A stretch of DNA of 64,000 bases, taken from contig NW_017567001.1 in assembly GCF_001661265.1 (NCBI RefSeq), positions 248,001 to 312,000 of the forward strand. Direction: 5' to 3'. A model generated the notes under the pieces. The model was not told the origin of the DNA. It worked only from the letters and a program-made list of their open reading frames with translations, and ran no database searches. Origin of the DNA: Saitoella complicata NRRL Y-17804 (Eukaryota; Ascomycota; Saitoellomycetes; Saitoellales; Saitoellaceae). Below, piece by piece: positions 18,438-29,547 of the stretch (positions are counted from its first letter, which is position 1; each line of letters begins with the position of its first letter). The translations under genes and the position numbers were made by a program.

Positions 18438-21400
18438 CTATGCAAAATAACTCCTATGCCCGACCACTCCTTCCAAATCCTCCAGCTCCTCCGCAGTGAA
18501 GCACTTGGAATCCTCCTTCCAGTTGTCCGAACGCGTCTTCTTGAATTCGCCCAGGGTGTTCTTGATCGTTCGCCCGACAGGACTGTTACTTCCCCCGATC
18601 CTCGCCAGGCGCGCCAGGAGAGGTGGTGCCCAAGGCGGAGGTGTGCCATACGGGAATGAACGGATGAGCGTACTCAATGCCAAGATCGGCTCATGTGGTG
18701 GCGAAGTACGACGAGGTACTCCATCCAGCTGTGCGGCGTACTTCTCGATCAAAGATGGGATGATATCTGGCGACAACCTGACGATACCGGTCAAGATCAA
18801 GCTTGCACTCTCTCGTACCTCCACCTGGGAATCCGCCAAGAGGCTGATGATGATGTCCCTCAACGCCGCCTTGTTCTCCTCGCTGAGGATATAGAACGAC
18901 GAGAAGTAGATGACGTGCACGATAGACATGACTCTGGCACGATGATGCCACGACTCAGCCGTCTTCGCAATCTCCGCAAGGATACCGATAAGCTCCTTAT
19001 GCTGCGATGGTGGGTACTGCACAGTTCCCACGGACACCAGAAACTGCGCCGTCAATTGCTGTAGATCCGTATCTTCCTTCACGTCCACCATAGGAAGAGC
19101 CTCCGGGATCATCCTCGGCATGTATGGAACATATGCGTTGGCATTATCAGCCGTAATTGCAGCCCTCAACCAAATGGCAAGCGTCTTTCCAGCCGATTTA
19201 TAGGGCGTAGCTTCCTCAGTACCAGCACCATTTTGCCTATGCTCATGCAACTCCGGGATGATCTTTGCAAAAACCTCGTCCAACGGGTTGTTTGCACGCG
19301 GAACGGGCTCCAGCTTTTTCGCAGCAAGTAAATCTTCAACGGAAGCGTACGCATAATACCTCTGTCGGTTGTAGACAACCCACAATGTCTTAGCGATCTC
19401 CTCCCTGACGCCCTTATACGGATGATCCAGATGAGCCAAGAAGTCGCTCACGATGGGTTCCTCCAAAGTATAGTGCCACCCAGCCAAAGCCATACACTTC
19501 CTTAACAAAGCAATCCTAGCGCTCTCCTTGAATGCCTCGTTGGAATGCATATTGAGCCTGAACTCACTCAGCATCTTCATCAATGGCATGGCTCTGCGTG
19601 GATCTTGTTTGTGGAAGAGATGGCTCACGAAACCAGTCCATGTACCGAGATTCTCAGGTGTCAACTTCTCATCGAAAACGGTCTTCAAAAGAGGAAGAGC
19701 CCAGGTCCAGACTTCCTCCTGTTCCTGACGTGACGCAGCCTTGGTTGACATCACCAGTGCTGCAAGACCCTCACTACCCGCTCGCTGGTGATGCTTATCA
19801 CCATCGGCCAACAACGCGGCTACCATCGTCTGAACCTCTTGCAGCACAGCCGTCTCAGAGACAGGAAAGTGTCTGAGTGATCCGAGAATGGACGTCAGAG
19901 CGTTAGCAAAGACGGGCCTGAACACCTCTGAATGCCCTTCACGTGGTTCCTCCTTCATGTATGAGAAAAGCTTCTCAAACCATGCATGGTCAAGCCCAGC
20001 GAGTGCATCGACGAGGGGCTGTGTAACGTCATTCGTCTTGAAGATGAAATGGTCTTCTGGGATCTTGGATGCAACGTACTCATCGGGCCACACCAACCAT
20101 CCAGCTCTTGTCTGATCAACGAGGACATCGCCGACAGGCTCGCCAAATGACTTGACGAACCTTAACGTGAAATCAGGATCACGAGGTGTTGGTAACTTGA
20201 CAGAGTTCGGGACAGGGACCTCATCTCGCAACAGCTTCTCGATGCTGCCGTCACTCAATGAATATTGCCAGATATACTGAACAGTCTGACTTAGAGTAGA
20301 CGCATGAAGCACACGGACAGAGGGATGTTCATCAATTGCACCCTTGATGATCATCTTCACCATATCCGGAGAGGGCATTTCCTGGGGTCCGACCAGCGAA
20401 CCCAAACCCATGCCTGATGCCATGACAGATGTCTTCCAGTGCGACTCCTTGGCAACCATCAATAGCTTCTCGCGCAATTCGAGGCGCCTCTCGTTTCTCT
20501 GTACGATCTTACGCTTAACTTTTGCAGCAAGCCTGTCCACTTCGGCTTTGGTCTCATCACCCTGTGGATAAATCTTAGTCAGGATCGTTTCAGGCAGTCT
20601 CAAGACAGGAGGCGTGGCTTTCACTTCCATGACGGTTACAACGTACGCCTTCTGACTGAGAGCCTGCAGCGAAAGTTTGTCCATTCCTCTCAACTTGAGA
20701 ATATTCAGAACATAGTCGGCCGTAAACCTCCAATCACGCGTCACGGTACGGTGCATGGCCTTCATCAAGAAAGTGAAGACTGCGCCCTTCACCTTATCAT
20801 GATTGTTGGCCTCAACACCCTTGGCCAATTCATTAAGCAAAAACGGCGCAAGCACAGTGCGAGTGCCGTTGATCACCTTGATAGCACTCTCCAACGCAGA
20901 CTGTGCGCTTAACCTTGTCAAGGTGTAGACACTCACACAGGAGCCTGCCAAATCCTTTAACAGGATGGTGTCAAGTTCAGTGCGTTTCCTCAGCCCAAGA
21001 TTGTGCCTCTGCAGCTCGATATGGTACAGTGCGGCTCTGCGAATCATGACAGGTCGAGGAAAAGGCTTGCTCAACCCACTCATCTGGAACGGTCGTTTAC
21101 TGGACGAGTAATAACTCTCAAGCCTGTTGTAGAGTTTGACTGTCCTGTTACAACCAACGTCCATGAACCATGTCTTCAGACAGCTTGACCATGTTTGAAA
21201 GCATTCGACATCATCTTCCTTGTGGGCAATCAGAAATTGGTGCGTGCTGTGCAGCGTCTTCCCGATCCTGTCCCGCGCCTCGTGAATACGCACGTATCTC
21301 TCGTCATCGGGGTTTCCCGAGAAGAAGTAACCAGTTGGGTACTGGTGAGGCACCTTCCTCTCTTCATCAGCCTTGGGGTCGAGACTTTCTCCACGGCTAG

Positions 21401-23906
21401 CATCGAACAAATCTGCAAGACCACCCGTTGAATCGGATAACAGTCTCAGCCAGAACTTCAGTACGTCACTTGTTTCTTTGCCCTTGGCTTGCTCCCCATC
21501 CCTGATCAACGCATCGAGCTGACCACACGCCTTTTCCACAAGCGTCAGATATAACTCGACCGCGAAACTAACCTCCTCGTCGCTCGGTACGTGCCATTTG
21601 ATGCAAAGATCTCTAGGACGTAGGTGCACTCCCCAGTCATTGATGTCGTAGCCCTGGCTGTCGTCGTTCTTCAGGCGTGTGTCATCGGCGTATATGACAG
21701 TGAGAGAGTGGAAGAGACCGAAGAGAAAGCTGCCAAGATGTGGACCAACAACAGAACTTCCGGCGCGTTCGCTATACATCCACGTCATAAACTCTCGTAA
21801 GTCGGGTGCATGCCTGATGACCTGATTTCCGCACGCTGCAAGAACACCTCTCAGCAAGGAGAAGTACCAGACCAGCGCACGATCCCTTGGAAGGTCATCA
21901 TCGAGAGTCGTTCTGCCTGCACCAGCATCATTCTCAGCAACCTCAAACCTGATTGAACGCAGGAATATTGGCAGTAGTTTAGCTGTTGTTTCAGCCGGTC
22001 TCGCCTTTGCAAGTGCGCTTACAATACACATAAAAGGCATGCCACCATGGTGCACGACAGTGTTTGTAACAAAGTGGGTAACCTTCGTCAAGGCGATCTC
22101 GAAGAGCTCGGGACTCAAACTGGAAAACAGCGCCAAGCAAACGATAGGTAACTCGCTAGTTACCCTGTCCTCACCACTCTTGTGTTTCGATCTGCGGCTT
22201 GATGCTTCAGGTAAGTTCTCCAAGAGGATGAAAAGCTTGCCCAAGAAGGCAGTGATGAACTCTCCCAAAACGCCGCGGCACACAGCTGACTTCTGCACAA
22301 GGTCCAGGTCGATCTCCTCCATGGCCTCTGGCATGTCATCCCCCTTCATTTCTTCGAACTCCTGGATATCCCTCATGACGAAACCGTCCGCGAGGCCCTC
22401 TTCGCCGTCATTTTCTTCCCAGAACGGCACAAGCATGCTCACAGCCTCGATAAACTTGAGAGTCTGAACTGTCTTGTCCAGGTCATTGGGGTCGATACCC
22501 GGTAGTGCAAGCATCAACAAACTAGGAACATGTGCTCTCCACCTAGGCTCAGCGCAAAGCGTCTTCGCCAACACTCTTAGCGAGCCCAGTGATGATGATG
22601 TGCGATGGGTTTCTACAAGACCGCTCAGCGAAGGATAGAAACGCTTCAATGCACCGGGAATCACCAAGTTTGGCGATAAGTATGCAAGACTGGAAAGTGC
22701 GGATTGCGCCGTGCTCACCACATTGCCGCTCTTCGCGTAGATAGACATGAATATAGGTCCTCGGAGCAACCTCACCAGGCGGTCTTTGTGTTCCTCCGTG
22801 AGCTTCTTCTCCGGCGGGGGCATGGGCTCCCCTTTAGTTGGCTCATGTCCATTCTCCTTATTCCAGCGCAGTACAGTGAACTCCGTTAAATAGTAGACGA
22901 ATCCTACGAGGATATCTGACCATCGGCCAGAGTTTGAAGGATAGAAGTATGTTTCCACACCATGAATGAACGTCTCGAGGTTCCTCCAGACACTCTCTTC
23001 GTGGAACTGATACACCACAAAACGTGCCCAGTCTCGCAATGTACCCACAGGATTCTCCGACCTTTTTAGGTAGGAATACATATACTGATCAGCCCTATCC
23101 TCACCTCCTTTCGGTCTCGAAAACGAGTGCGGCAGAGGGATATTGCGTAGGATTGTGCCAAAGACCTTCGCAATCTGTTCCTCGGTGAAAACGACATGAT
23201 GAGACACCATGGAATCCCGGGCAAGGCGGGAAAAGTAGTCGATGAAAAGGGTATCCATGACGGGTGATGAGGGATTGAGATTCCATAAGTTGAACAATGC
23301 CGGGACAAATGATTGCGGCGGAGTGTCCGTGAAAGTCGTTGGCAGAAAAAGGTTCATCAGACCTACTGACATGACCGCGTCGGCATTGTTCGTAGTGTTG
23401 TACAGAGGCAAGAACTCCTTCAGCATTGGCAGGAGCTGCTCCTCACCAAAAAGCGACTGTGCATGTGTCGTAAGCTTTACCAATGTACCAATGTCCTTCT
23501 CTCCCTTCCTCAGGGATTCACCTTCTCCCAGTGCGAGGAGAACTTCCTTGTGTAACGGGCGCCAGTCCAGTTCAGGTATTCCCTCAATCATCCACCGCTT
23601 CCTCGTCAACTCCTGGAAGATGCTTGCAAACTTGGCGAAACTCGACGCATCCATTGACTTGTGCATGCATACATCATAGAAGATATGCACGAGCTTCGCT
23701 CTTTCCTCGGGCGACAAGTCGTTCTTTAGAGCCAAATAATTCTTCAACTCATGCACGGCTTTATATGCTGCTGGGTAATCCTCAGCCGCGAGGGTAATGT
23801 AGATATCTTTAAGGACCTGTTTGAGATGGTCGGCGGCAAAGGTAGGTGACGACAGAGGCCCGGAGGTATATGGAAGCACCTCGTTGTACGGGTATGTCCG
23901 AACCAT
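18438..23906 (-). CDS. BLM10: proteasome activator Blm10/PA200
   Basis: 1822 residues in one exon, the normal size for the Blm10/PA200 family of HEAT-repeat activators. They form a dome over the ends of the 20S proteasome. The N-terminal third carries the family-type segments around residues 270-360; the C-terminal region has conserved HEAT repeats such as ILSEENKAALRDIIISLLAD and the end VVGHRSYFA. The last three residues dock into the alpha-ring pocket (HbYX motif); here they are Tyr-Phe-Ala rather than Tyr-Tyr-Ala. It acts in nucleus and cytoplasm in proteasome assembly, histone turnover and stress survival. No frameshift or gap is seen. Confidence 0.92.
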   Translation of the reverse strand: MVRTYPYNEVLPYTSGPLSSPTFAADHLKQVLKDIYITLAAEDYPAAYKAVHELKNYLALKNDLSPEERAKLVHIFYDVCMHKSMDASSFAKFASIFQELTRKRWMIEGIPELDWRPLHKEVLLALGEGESLRKGEKDIGTLVKLTTHAQSLFGEEQLLPMLKEFLPLYNTTNNADAVMSVGLMNLFLPTTFTDTPPQSFVPALFNLWNLNPSSPVMDTLFIDYFSRLARDSMVSHHVVFTEEQIAKVFGTILRNIPLPHSFSRPKGGEDRADQYMYSYLKRSENPVGTLRDWARFVVYQFHEESVWRNLETFIHGVETYFYPSNSGRWSDILVGFVYYLTEFTVLRWNKENGHEPTKGEPMPPPEKKLTEEHKDRLVRLLRGPIFMSIYAKSGNVVSTAQSALSSLAYLSPNLVIPGALKRFYPSLSGLVETHRTSSSLGSLRVLAKTLCAEPRWRAHVPSLLMLALPGIDPNDLDKTVQTLKFIEAVSMLVPFWEENDGEEGLADGFVMRDIQEFEEMKGDDMPEAMEEIDLDLVQKSAVCRGVLGEFITAFLGKLFILLENLPEASSRRSKHKSGEDRVTSELPIVCLALFSSLSPELFEIALTKVTHFVTNTVVHHGGMPFMCIVSALAKARPAETTAKLLPIFLRSIRFEVAENDAGAGRTTLDDDLPRDRALVWYFSLLRGVLAACGNQVIRHAPDLREFMTWMYSERAGSSVVGPHLGSFLFGLFHSLTVIYADDTRLKNDDSQGYDINDWGVHLRPRDLCIKWHVPSDEEVSFAVELYLTLVEKACGQLDALIRDGEQAKGKETSDVLKFWLRLLSDSTGGLADLFDASRGESLDPKADEERKVPHQYPTGYFFSGNPDDERYVRIHEARDRIGKTLHSTHQFLIAHKEDDVECFQTWSSCLKTWFMDVGCNRTVKLYNRLESYYSSSKRPFQMSGLSKPFPRPVMIRRAALYHIELQRHNLGLRKRTELDTILLKDLAGSCVSVYTLTRLSAQSALESAIKVINGTRTVLAPFLLNELAKGVEANNHDKVKGAVFTFLMKAMHRTVTRDWRFTADYVLNILKLRGMDKLSLQALSQKAYVVTVMEVKATPPVLRLPETILTKIYPQGDETKAEVDRLAAKVKRKIVQRNERRLELREKLLMVAKESHWKTSVMASGMGLGSLVGPQEMPSPDMVKMIIKGAIDEHPSVRVLHASTLSQTVQYIWQYSLSDGSIEKLLRDEVPVPNSVKLPTPRDPDFTLRFVKSFGEPVGDVLVDQTRAGWLVWPDEYVASKIPEDHFIFKTNDVTQPLVDALAGLDHAWFEKLFSYMKEEPREGHSEVFRPVFANALTSILGSLRHFPVSETAVLQEVQTMVAALLADGDKHHQRAGSEGLAALVMSTKAASRQEQEEVWTWALPLLKTVFDEKLTPENLGTWTGFVSHLFHKQDPRRAMPLMKMLSEFRLNMHSNEAFKESARIALLRKCMALAGWHYTLEEPIVSDFLAHLDHPYKGVREEIAKTLWVVYNRQRYYAYASVEDLLAAKKLEPVPRANNPLDEVFAKIIPELHEHRQNGAGTEEATPYKSAGKTLAIWLRAAITADNANAYVPYMPRMIPEALPMVDVKEDTDLQQLTAQFLVSVGTVQYPPSQHKELIGILAEIAKTAESWHHRARVMSIVHVIYFSSFYILSEENKAALRDIIISLLADSQVEVRESASLILTGIVRLSPDIIPSLIEKYAAQLDGVPRRTSPPHEPILALSTLIRSFPYGTPPPWAPPLLARLARIGGSNSPVGRTIKNTLGEFKKTRSDNWKEDSKCFTAEELEDLEGVVGHRSYFA

Positions 23907-24217
23907 CTTGACGCCTTGTTTCTGAATTTGGGTTATTGCCTATTGCCGAGGATGTTGTTTGAGCTGTCTCCTCCAGCTGACGCGGCTGTTTCGGTAGGAT
24001 GAATTCAACGTTACAGGGCCATTACGCAACCACTCTCACATGAAGGGTCCTCGAGACAAATATATGTTCAAAAAACGAATAATATTCCGTGTAGTTAAAA
24101 AGTAGTAAGTTTAACGAATGCAACCCCATCTGGCTACAGTACCATGCCGAGCCCATCCCCCAAAAAGGTATCCTAACCGACAAATGAAACGCAAATCATG
24201 AATGTCCTTCACAGCTC
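23907..24217. other. spacer between BLM10 and the phytochrome gene
   Basis: 311 bp, the BLM10 promoter and the 3' flank of the phytochrome gene. AT-richer than its surroundings; no gene or repeat seen. Confidence 0.55.
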
Positions 24218-27200
24218 TCACTCGTCCTGGTTAAGGTACAACCATCCTCCATACTCCCAAATGTTCTTTCCAGGCGTGTATAACTCCTGCTCGCGTCTTG
24301 TCTTGTCATTACAACCTTCCAAAATGGTGTTCAATCGCCCATAATCGACAGGCTTAGGGATCCATCCACTGAATCCAAGTTGTCGCAATTCTTCATGCTC
24401 GGACTCACTTACGGAGGCCGAGACAGCGAAGATAGGGATGCCCTCATTACCATCAGCGTTCTGAGTCTCAAACTCACGAATGCGCTTCGTCGCAGTCCGT
24501 CCATCGCAGATAGGCATCTGGAGATCCATGAGGATCGCACTGATGTTACCTCTACCCTTAGTGAAGGCAGCAACACCCTCTTCACCGTTGTTAGCCTTTA
24601 ATGTGCTCACGCCACTCTTTTGCAGTCGCTTGATGAGCATCATCATGTTCACCGGGTTATCCTCGACAATTAGACAGGTCAAATCACCCGGACCACCACT
24701 CACGCTCTCGTCACTTCCAGTCTTGACATGCGATTTCGTGGATGATCGCCGTCGGCCACCCAAGACGCTCGAACAGGATCGTGGCGGAGAGTGACTCGTT
24801 TTTGATCGCAGAGCCGGTGGTCTTTGCGGCAACTTCTTCAGCTCTTCGGAAGGAGGTACCCCCTCCGACTCAATTTTGACACCAGTGACGGGTCCGTGGG
24901 GGGGATGCTTCGGCGGTTGCCGCTTACGTGGTGATTCCTTTGGCGAGTTTAAGCCGGGGAAAGAGTTATTGCTCCCCAGAGACTGAATCTCGTCAACAAG
25001 GCGGTCCAACTCGCTCTTTCCAGAACCGTTGAAGCTGCTTTCATCACTGTTCCGTCTTGACGGGCCGCGAGAAGTGTCTGAACCACCAGGAGAGCTTAAC
25101 CTCGCCTCCGGTGCCGTAATGTCACTCAATGCAGCGGTTGTAACCTCGAGAGCGATTGTGAACCTTGATCCCTTACCAAGCTCCGAATCGACACGCAAGG
25201 AGCCCTTGAGGTTCTGTACAGTTCTCGCAACAACGGCCAAACCAAGACCAGTACCCTCCTTATCATCCTTGTTCTCACCCTCATCCTCAGGAGCCCCAAC
25301 AGGCGTGGACTCGAAGTCAGCAACCACGGAATGAACCATCTCCTCGCTCATTCCGCGACCAGTGTCGATAACACTGATCTCGATCTTTGCCGTCTTTTGC
25401 TCATCATGCCGAGCAGTGGTCATACATTCGATGGTAATCTGTCCTTGAGCGGTGTACTTGAGAGCGTTCTCCGCAAGGTTACCAATGATTTGCCGCAGAC
25501 GAATATCATCACCGAGTATCGCTTCTGGGAAACGCTCATTAAACTCTGTTCTCCAGGCCAATCCCTTCCTATTGGCCTCCTTCTTGTACATCCTCACGGA
25601 ATCCTTGATAGCGCCCCGAAGGTCGAAAGCCTCCATCCGAAGCGCAGGCTCATAAGCAGAGTCGTTCTTCGTCAAATCCAACAAATCGTTGACCACATAT
25701 ATCAAGCTCTTCGCGCCCTGATGACTCCTCTTCAAGTTATCCCTTGTATCCGAGTCAATGTTACCCTCCATCGCGATCTCAAGGTAGTTGATGATGGCAT
25801 TGAGCGGCGTCCGAACCTCATGACTGGCATTACCCAGCAACAAATTCGTCATCTTCGATGTCTTGACAGCTGCTTCCTTCTGCCTCCACACCCGGATGAA
25901 CCTAGAGTACACGATCTGCAACACCGCCGCAGTCTCCGCCTGCTCATCCGTCCATTCCTTACTCTTCCCCATCACCTGCTCCGTCCACATCTTAAACGAC
26001 TTTCGCGGCTCAAGATAGTTTTTAGAACCCTGCTTCATAGTCTTTTCATGTGGGTTACCGGCCCAATGGATATACTTCAACTGACCAGCCCTGAAGAAGA
26101 TGATAAAGTCATTACCTTCCGTGCTGAGCGGCACGTAGAGCATTCCAGCAATAGACGTCAACGACGGCGACCCAGCCAAAATTTCCGGGAAATCCTTCCT
26201 AATATTTTGACTCGTCTGAATTGTCGGAAACTTGCGCTCACGAAGATACTGAACAACAGCATGGACCTCCCCGGAACTGGGTGCGCTACCAAGCATCTTT
26301 GCCTCGCCAGCAATTGACAAAACACCATACTCCGCTCCAAACAAACTCAACATATCCTCCGGCTTAGCAATGATGTAACCACCCGGGTTTGCCTCCGTCG
26401 GCATCGTGGATACTAGTCGTCTAGCATTGAGTCGTTGAGCATACGACAACCTTTCCAAGTTCCTCGAGATAGTATCACCCAACAACCTACACAACTTTCG
26501 CACAGGAAAGGGTACCCGTGCCGGATTCTTCCCATACGTGTGCAACGAGATCAACCCCCACAACTCATTGAACGCGATAATCGAGATGGACATACTAGCT
26601 TTCACACCCATATTTCCCAGGTACTTCAAATGCACCGGACTCATCGCTCGCAAGTACGCATGCGTCATATCCAGCGGTGTATCCAAGTCCTTCTGTTCCC
26701 TGCACACAAGTCTGGCCGTCTGCGCATCCCGATCAACCAACAATCTCACCTTATTGATCTTGTACAGTTCTCGCGCCTGCTTCGGGATATCCGTCGCAGG
26801 GAAATGCAAGCCTCTGTACAAATCCTTGGTGACCCGTCGATCAACCAACTCCGTAACGACCTGTCCATTCCAGTCTTCGTCAAACTGGTAGACCATACAC
26901 CGTGCGAATCCAGTCAGCTCCTTCACGACACCCACCACGATCTTCAAGAACAACTCCAAGTCAGTCGCGGCAGCTAACTGCTCACTAATTTGGCTCAGAA
27001 TGTTGAAGATTTCAATCGGACCTTGTTTACCCTTCGTTCGTCGTGCACGGGCGAGTTGTCGAAGTGGCTTCGCCATATTCGTCGTCGACTCCGCCAAATC
27101 ATCCGCGGATGGCTCATAAGGCTCCTCCTGCGACTCGAGATGGATGTCATCCGGTCCGAATTCCCTCGTAGGGGTGCTGGGGATCGGTGCACGCGGATCA

Positions 27201-28157
27201 TCCTCCAACTCAAACTCCATCACAATTAACTCCTTGTTCGCGGGACTGGCGTGAATGGCGCACCACGCCTTCCACTCCTCTCCCTCCGCGGTCCTTCCCA
27301 CGACATTAAGTATTTCGGGACCGGATTCGTCGAGGTTGTGGCCGTCCTCCTTGGCGTAATCCAGGTGCTCGAGTAAATCCTCTGCGGAATCATCTGTCAA
27401 ACATGCAGTGAAGGACTTCAAATCGAAGAGAGCCCTGGGCGTCCAGCCAATGATATCCTTGGAGTTCTCGGATACTTGGCGCACGACAAGGTCGCCGCTC
27501 GTCTCGTCCTGGTGGACCGCAACAAGACATCCAAAGATCTGTACGACTCCTGGAATATGAATCGGTTCGTCTTCACACCTTGCCAATTCACCCTTGCGCC
27601 CGGTGATGATCATGTGCCCTTCGTCCGTCTCGACGTGCTGAAACCGAACCGTCATGTGCGCTTCCTCCAGTTCATGTTCTTCATTGGCAGTTGTGGGCCG
27701 TTCTTCTCGGACGTTGGATCCGTCCTCCGCTTCGCCATGATGAACACCCTCAGCTGCTGCAAAACCGGTGTTTGGTACCGCCGATGCGCCGGAGACGTTG
27801 ACGAACGACTTGACCTCGTTCTCCACTTCTCCCACGCCAACGCCGTCCGTAGTAGCTGATTTCTCAAGCGGAACTTTATCTGCCATATCGTTGCTCTCCC
27901 TTGGTGATGCGTTATTGGACTGCACATAACAATTAGCATCCTTGCCGCATTCACTAAGTCCATTACGTGGATGGCGCATAGCATACATTCGTCCAACTCT
28001 GAAAGTAACCGTCTGCGGAGCCCTCGTCCGAGCCTTTCGACGCCTTCTCTGCGTTTTTCCTCCTCTGTAAAGCTGCTTGCGATAGCGAGTGAAGGGCGAA
28101 TGTAGGCCCTGGTGATGCTGGAAACGGGTGGTTATTGAAGCCCGAGCCCGCTGGCAT
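24218..28157 (-). CDS. fphA: fungal phytochrome, hybrid histidine kinase
   Basis: Two exons (28157-27987 and 27919-24218), 67-nt intron; 1290 residues. Order: a variable N-terminal extension; PAS with the biliverdin cysteine Cys172 (ARCEDEPIHIPG); GAF with FPATDIPKQARELY and SPVHLKYLGNMGV (chromophore-contacting Asp and His); PHY; HisKA with phospho-acceptor His757 (NASHEVRTPLNAI); HATPase_c with NLAENALKYT, DTGRGM and GTGLGLA; a Ser/Pro-rich linker; and a receiver with Asp1189 (ILMDLQMP). All catalytic and chromophore residues are present, so it should be an active red/far-red sensor that in fungi controls development and stress responses, partly through the HOG pathway. It could also start at the ATG at 27988, losing exon 1. 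Confidence 0.95.
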
Positions 28158-28700
28158 TCGAGAAGAACAGGCGAAAAGACACGAGCCAGGTGAGCCGCAA
28201 AAATGGCGGTTGCTGCTCCCTGGTAGAGTATTGGATGTCCGTATTCCCCGTGAGGAGGATCCCTGGTTAAGGTAGGTCGATGTACTGTTGATCAGTGTGG
28301 GTCAAAATTGCGACTCTTCCCCCTCGGTCCAGCTAAAGGTCCAGATTCCAAGTTAAGGGCGATCGTTTGCTAGAGCTTTATCGAGCGTGGCGCGATCTGG
28401 CTGTCGGAACGTGCTACCGTCAACTAAGGAACCGGAGCGCTTAACTCGCCGATCAATTCAAAGACGGAAAGACAACTGAGAAAAAACAGCCAGTCCTCCC
28501 ACCAAACGCCGTTTCCTTAACAAACCCAACCCCCACCCCCACCCCCGTCGAAGAATCGCTACTCCATCTCCATAGAAATACGCATCGTCAGAACAGGCAA
28601 ATCCCCGGTCGAGGCTGCCACTCCTCCGCCATTATGCACGCCTCGTCACCAACCTAATGTGCCCGGGCCTTACGTCCTCTCGCGTTAGCCACCGAGTAAT
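28158..28700. other. phytochrome promoter region / 3' flank of the DUF427 gene
   Basis: 543 bp without a gene. Contains a C-rich tract (28525-28546) that is a four-tract G-quadruplex motif on the phytochrome sense strand. Nothing else recognised. Confidence 0.55.
28525..28546 (-). promoter_or_regulatory. G-quadruplex motif upstream of phytochrome
   Basis: On the minus strand three G5 tracts and one G3 tract are separated by one or two T, the classic G4 pattern. It lies about 370 bp upstream of the phytochrome start, on its sense strand. Regulatory role is inference. Confidence 0.45.
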
Positions 28701-29295
28701 TCACCCAGAATCTGGAAATGTCATACCGCCTTTGATGGGTCCCGTAATGTCGTCCGTAACCCATCCTCCATAGAAGCTCCTGTTGTCCGATAAGCGTCAG
28801 CTTGTCATACGTGGAAGCTGTGTGTGGGAGTGACGCACCCGGGCTGTGCCTTCACGTGTTCGTCATCGACGAAGCAGTCGACTTCGCGGCCGGCGTAGAA
28901 GCTCACGTAGTTTTGGATGCTGCGGAAGGGGTTGGTAGGTTGTTCATACCTCCAAGCAACCGCCTTCGCAACCTCCCCCGTCTTCGGATGTTTCAAATCA
29001 AGATACGTAGCCAATCCCTTCCATTCACACACCGTCTGCCTCGCACTGCTCGGAGGCAATACACCCTTGATATCTCTCGGAGGAATATAATAAGCTAGAA
29101 CAATCAGCCTTTTGGACCCTTACGCTCGAGTATCCGGGAAGGAATATCCATACTCGGCGCTCCATAAGTCTCAAGCACCCACCAACCCTCTCGCGTGTCC
29201 GCAACAACCTGCCCCTCCCACTCGACCCTTAATCTCCTCTGAACCCTCTCGCACAAAGGCGGACGCGGAAAGTCCTTAACATTCAGTTTAGCCAT
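28701..29295 (-). CDS. DUF427 family protein
   Basis: Three exons (29295-29154, 29094-28839, 28779-28701), both introns 59 nt; 158 residues. Splicing restores the family signature: W-E-G-Q-VVADT, LETYGAPTYYIPPRDIKG across junction 1, TVCEWKGLATY, AWRYEQP, NYVSFYAGREVDCFVDDE, and GSFYGGWVTDDITGPIKGG across junction 2. DUF427 is a small beta-rich domain of unknown biochemical role found in bacteria and fungi, often near redox or stress genes. No signal peptide. The first junction was chosen over a 29-nt alternative because only the longer intron rebuilds the PTYYIPP motif. Confidence 0.85.
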
Positions 29296-29547
29296 TTTTG
29301 CACTTCGCTTCACTGTTCGCCGAAGATGCAGACTGCGCTCCGACGATCTTACTGTAAGCTTGGTTCAGATCGCGTTCAGGATGTGGAGATTGGCCGTGCG
29401 CGTGCGAACGCCTGTGAGGCAAAAATGCAGAATTTGGGAAAGTCGATGAGATGTTTTTCCGTGATGGGCAATTGAAAATGCGATTTCCCTGAAATGCCAA
29501 AATTCTATCCTAGAGCTTTTTCGTTGGTACAAGTATGGCAGCTCAGT

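Noticed and set aside
29105-29133. 29-nt intron in the DUF427 gene
   Set aside because: Below the usual fungal minimum; the alternative 59-nt intron rebuilds the PTYYIPP motif.
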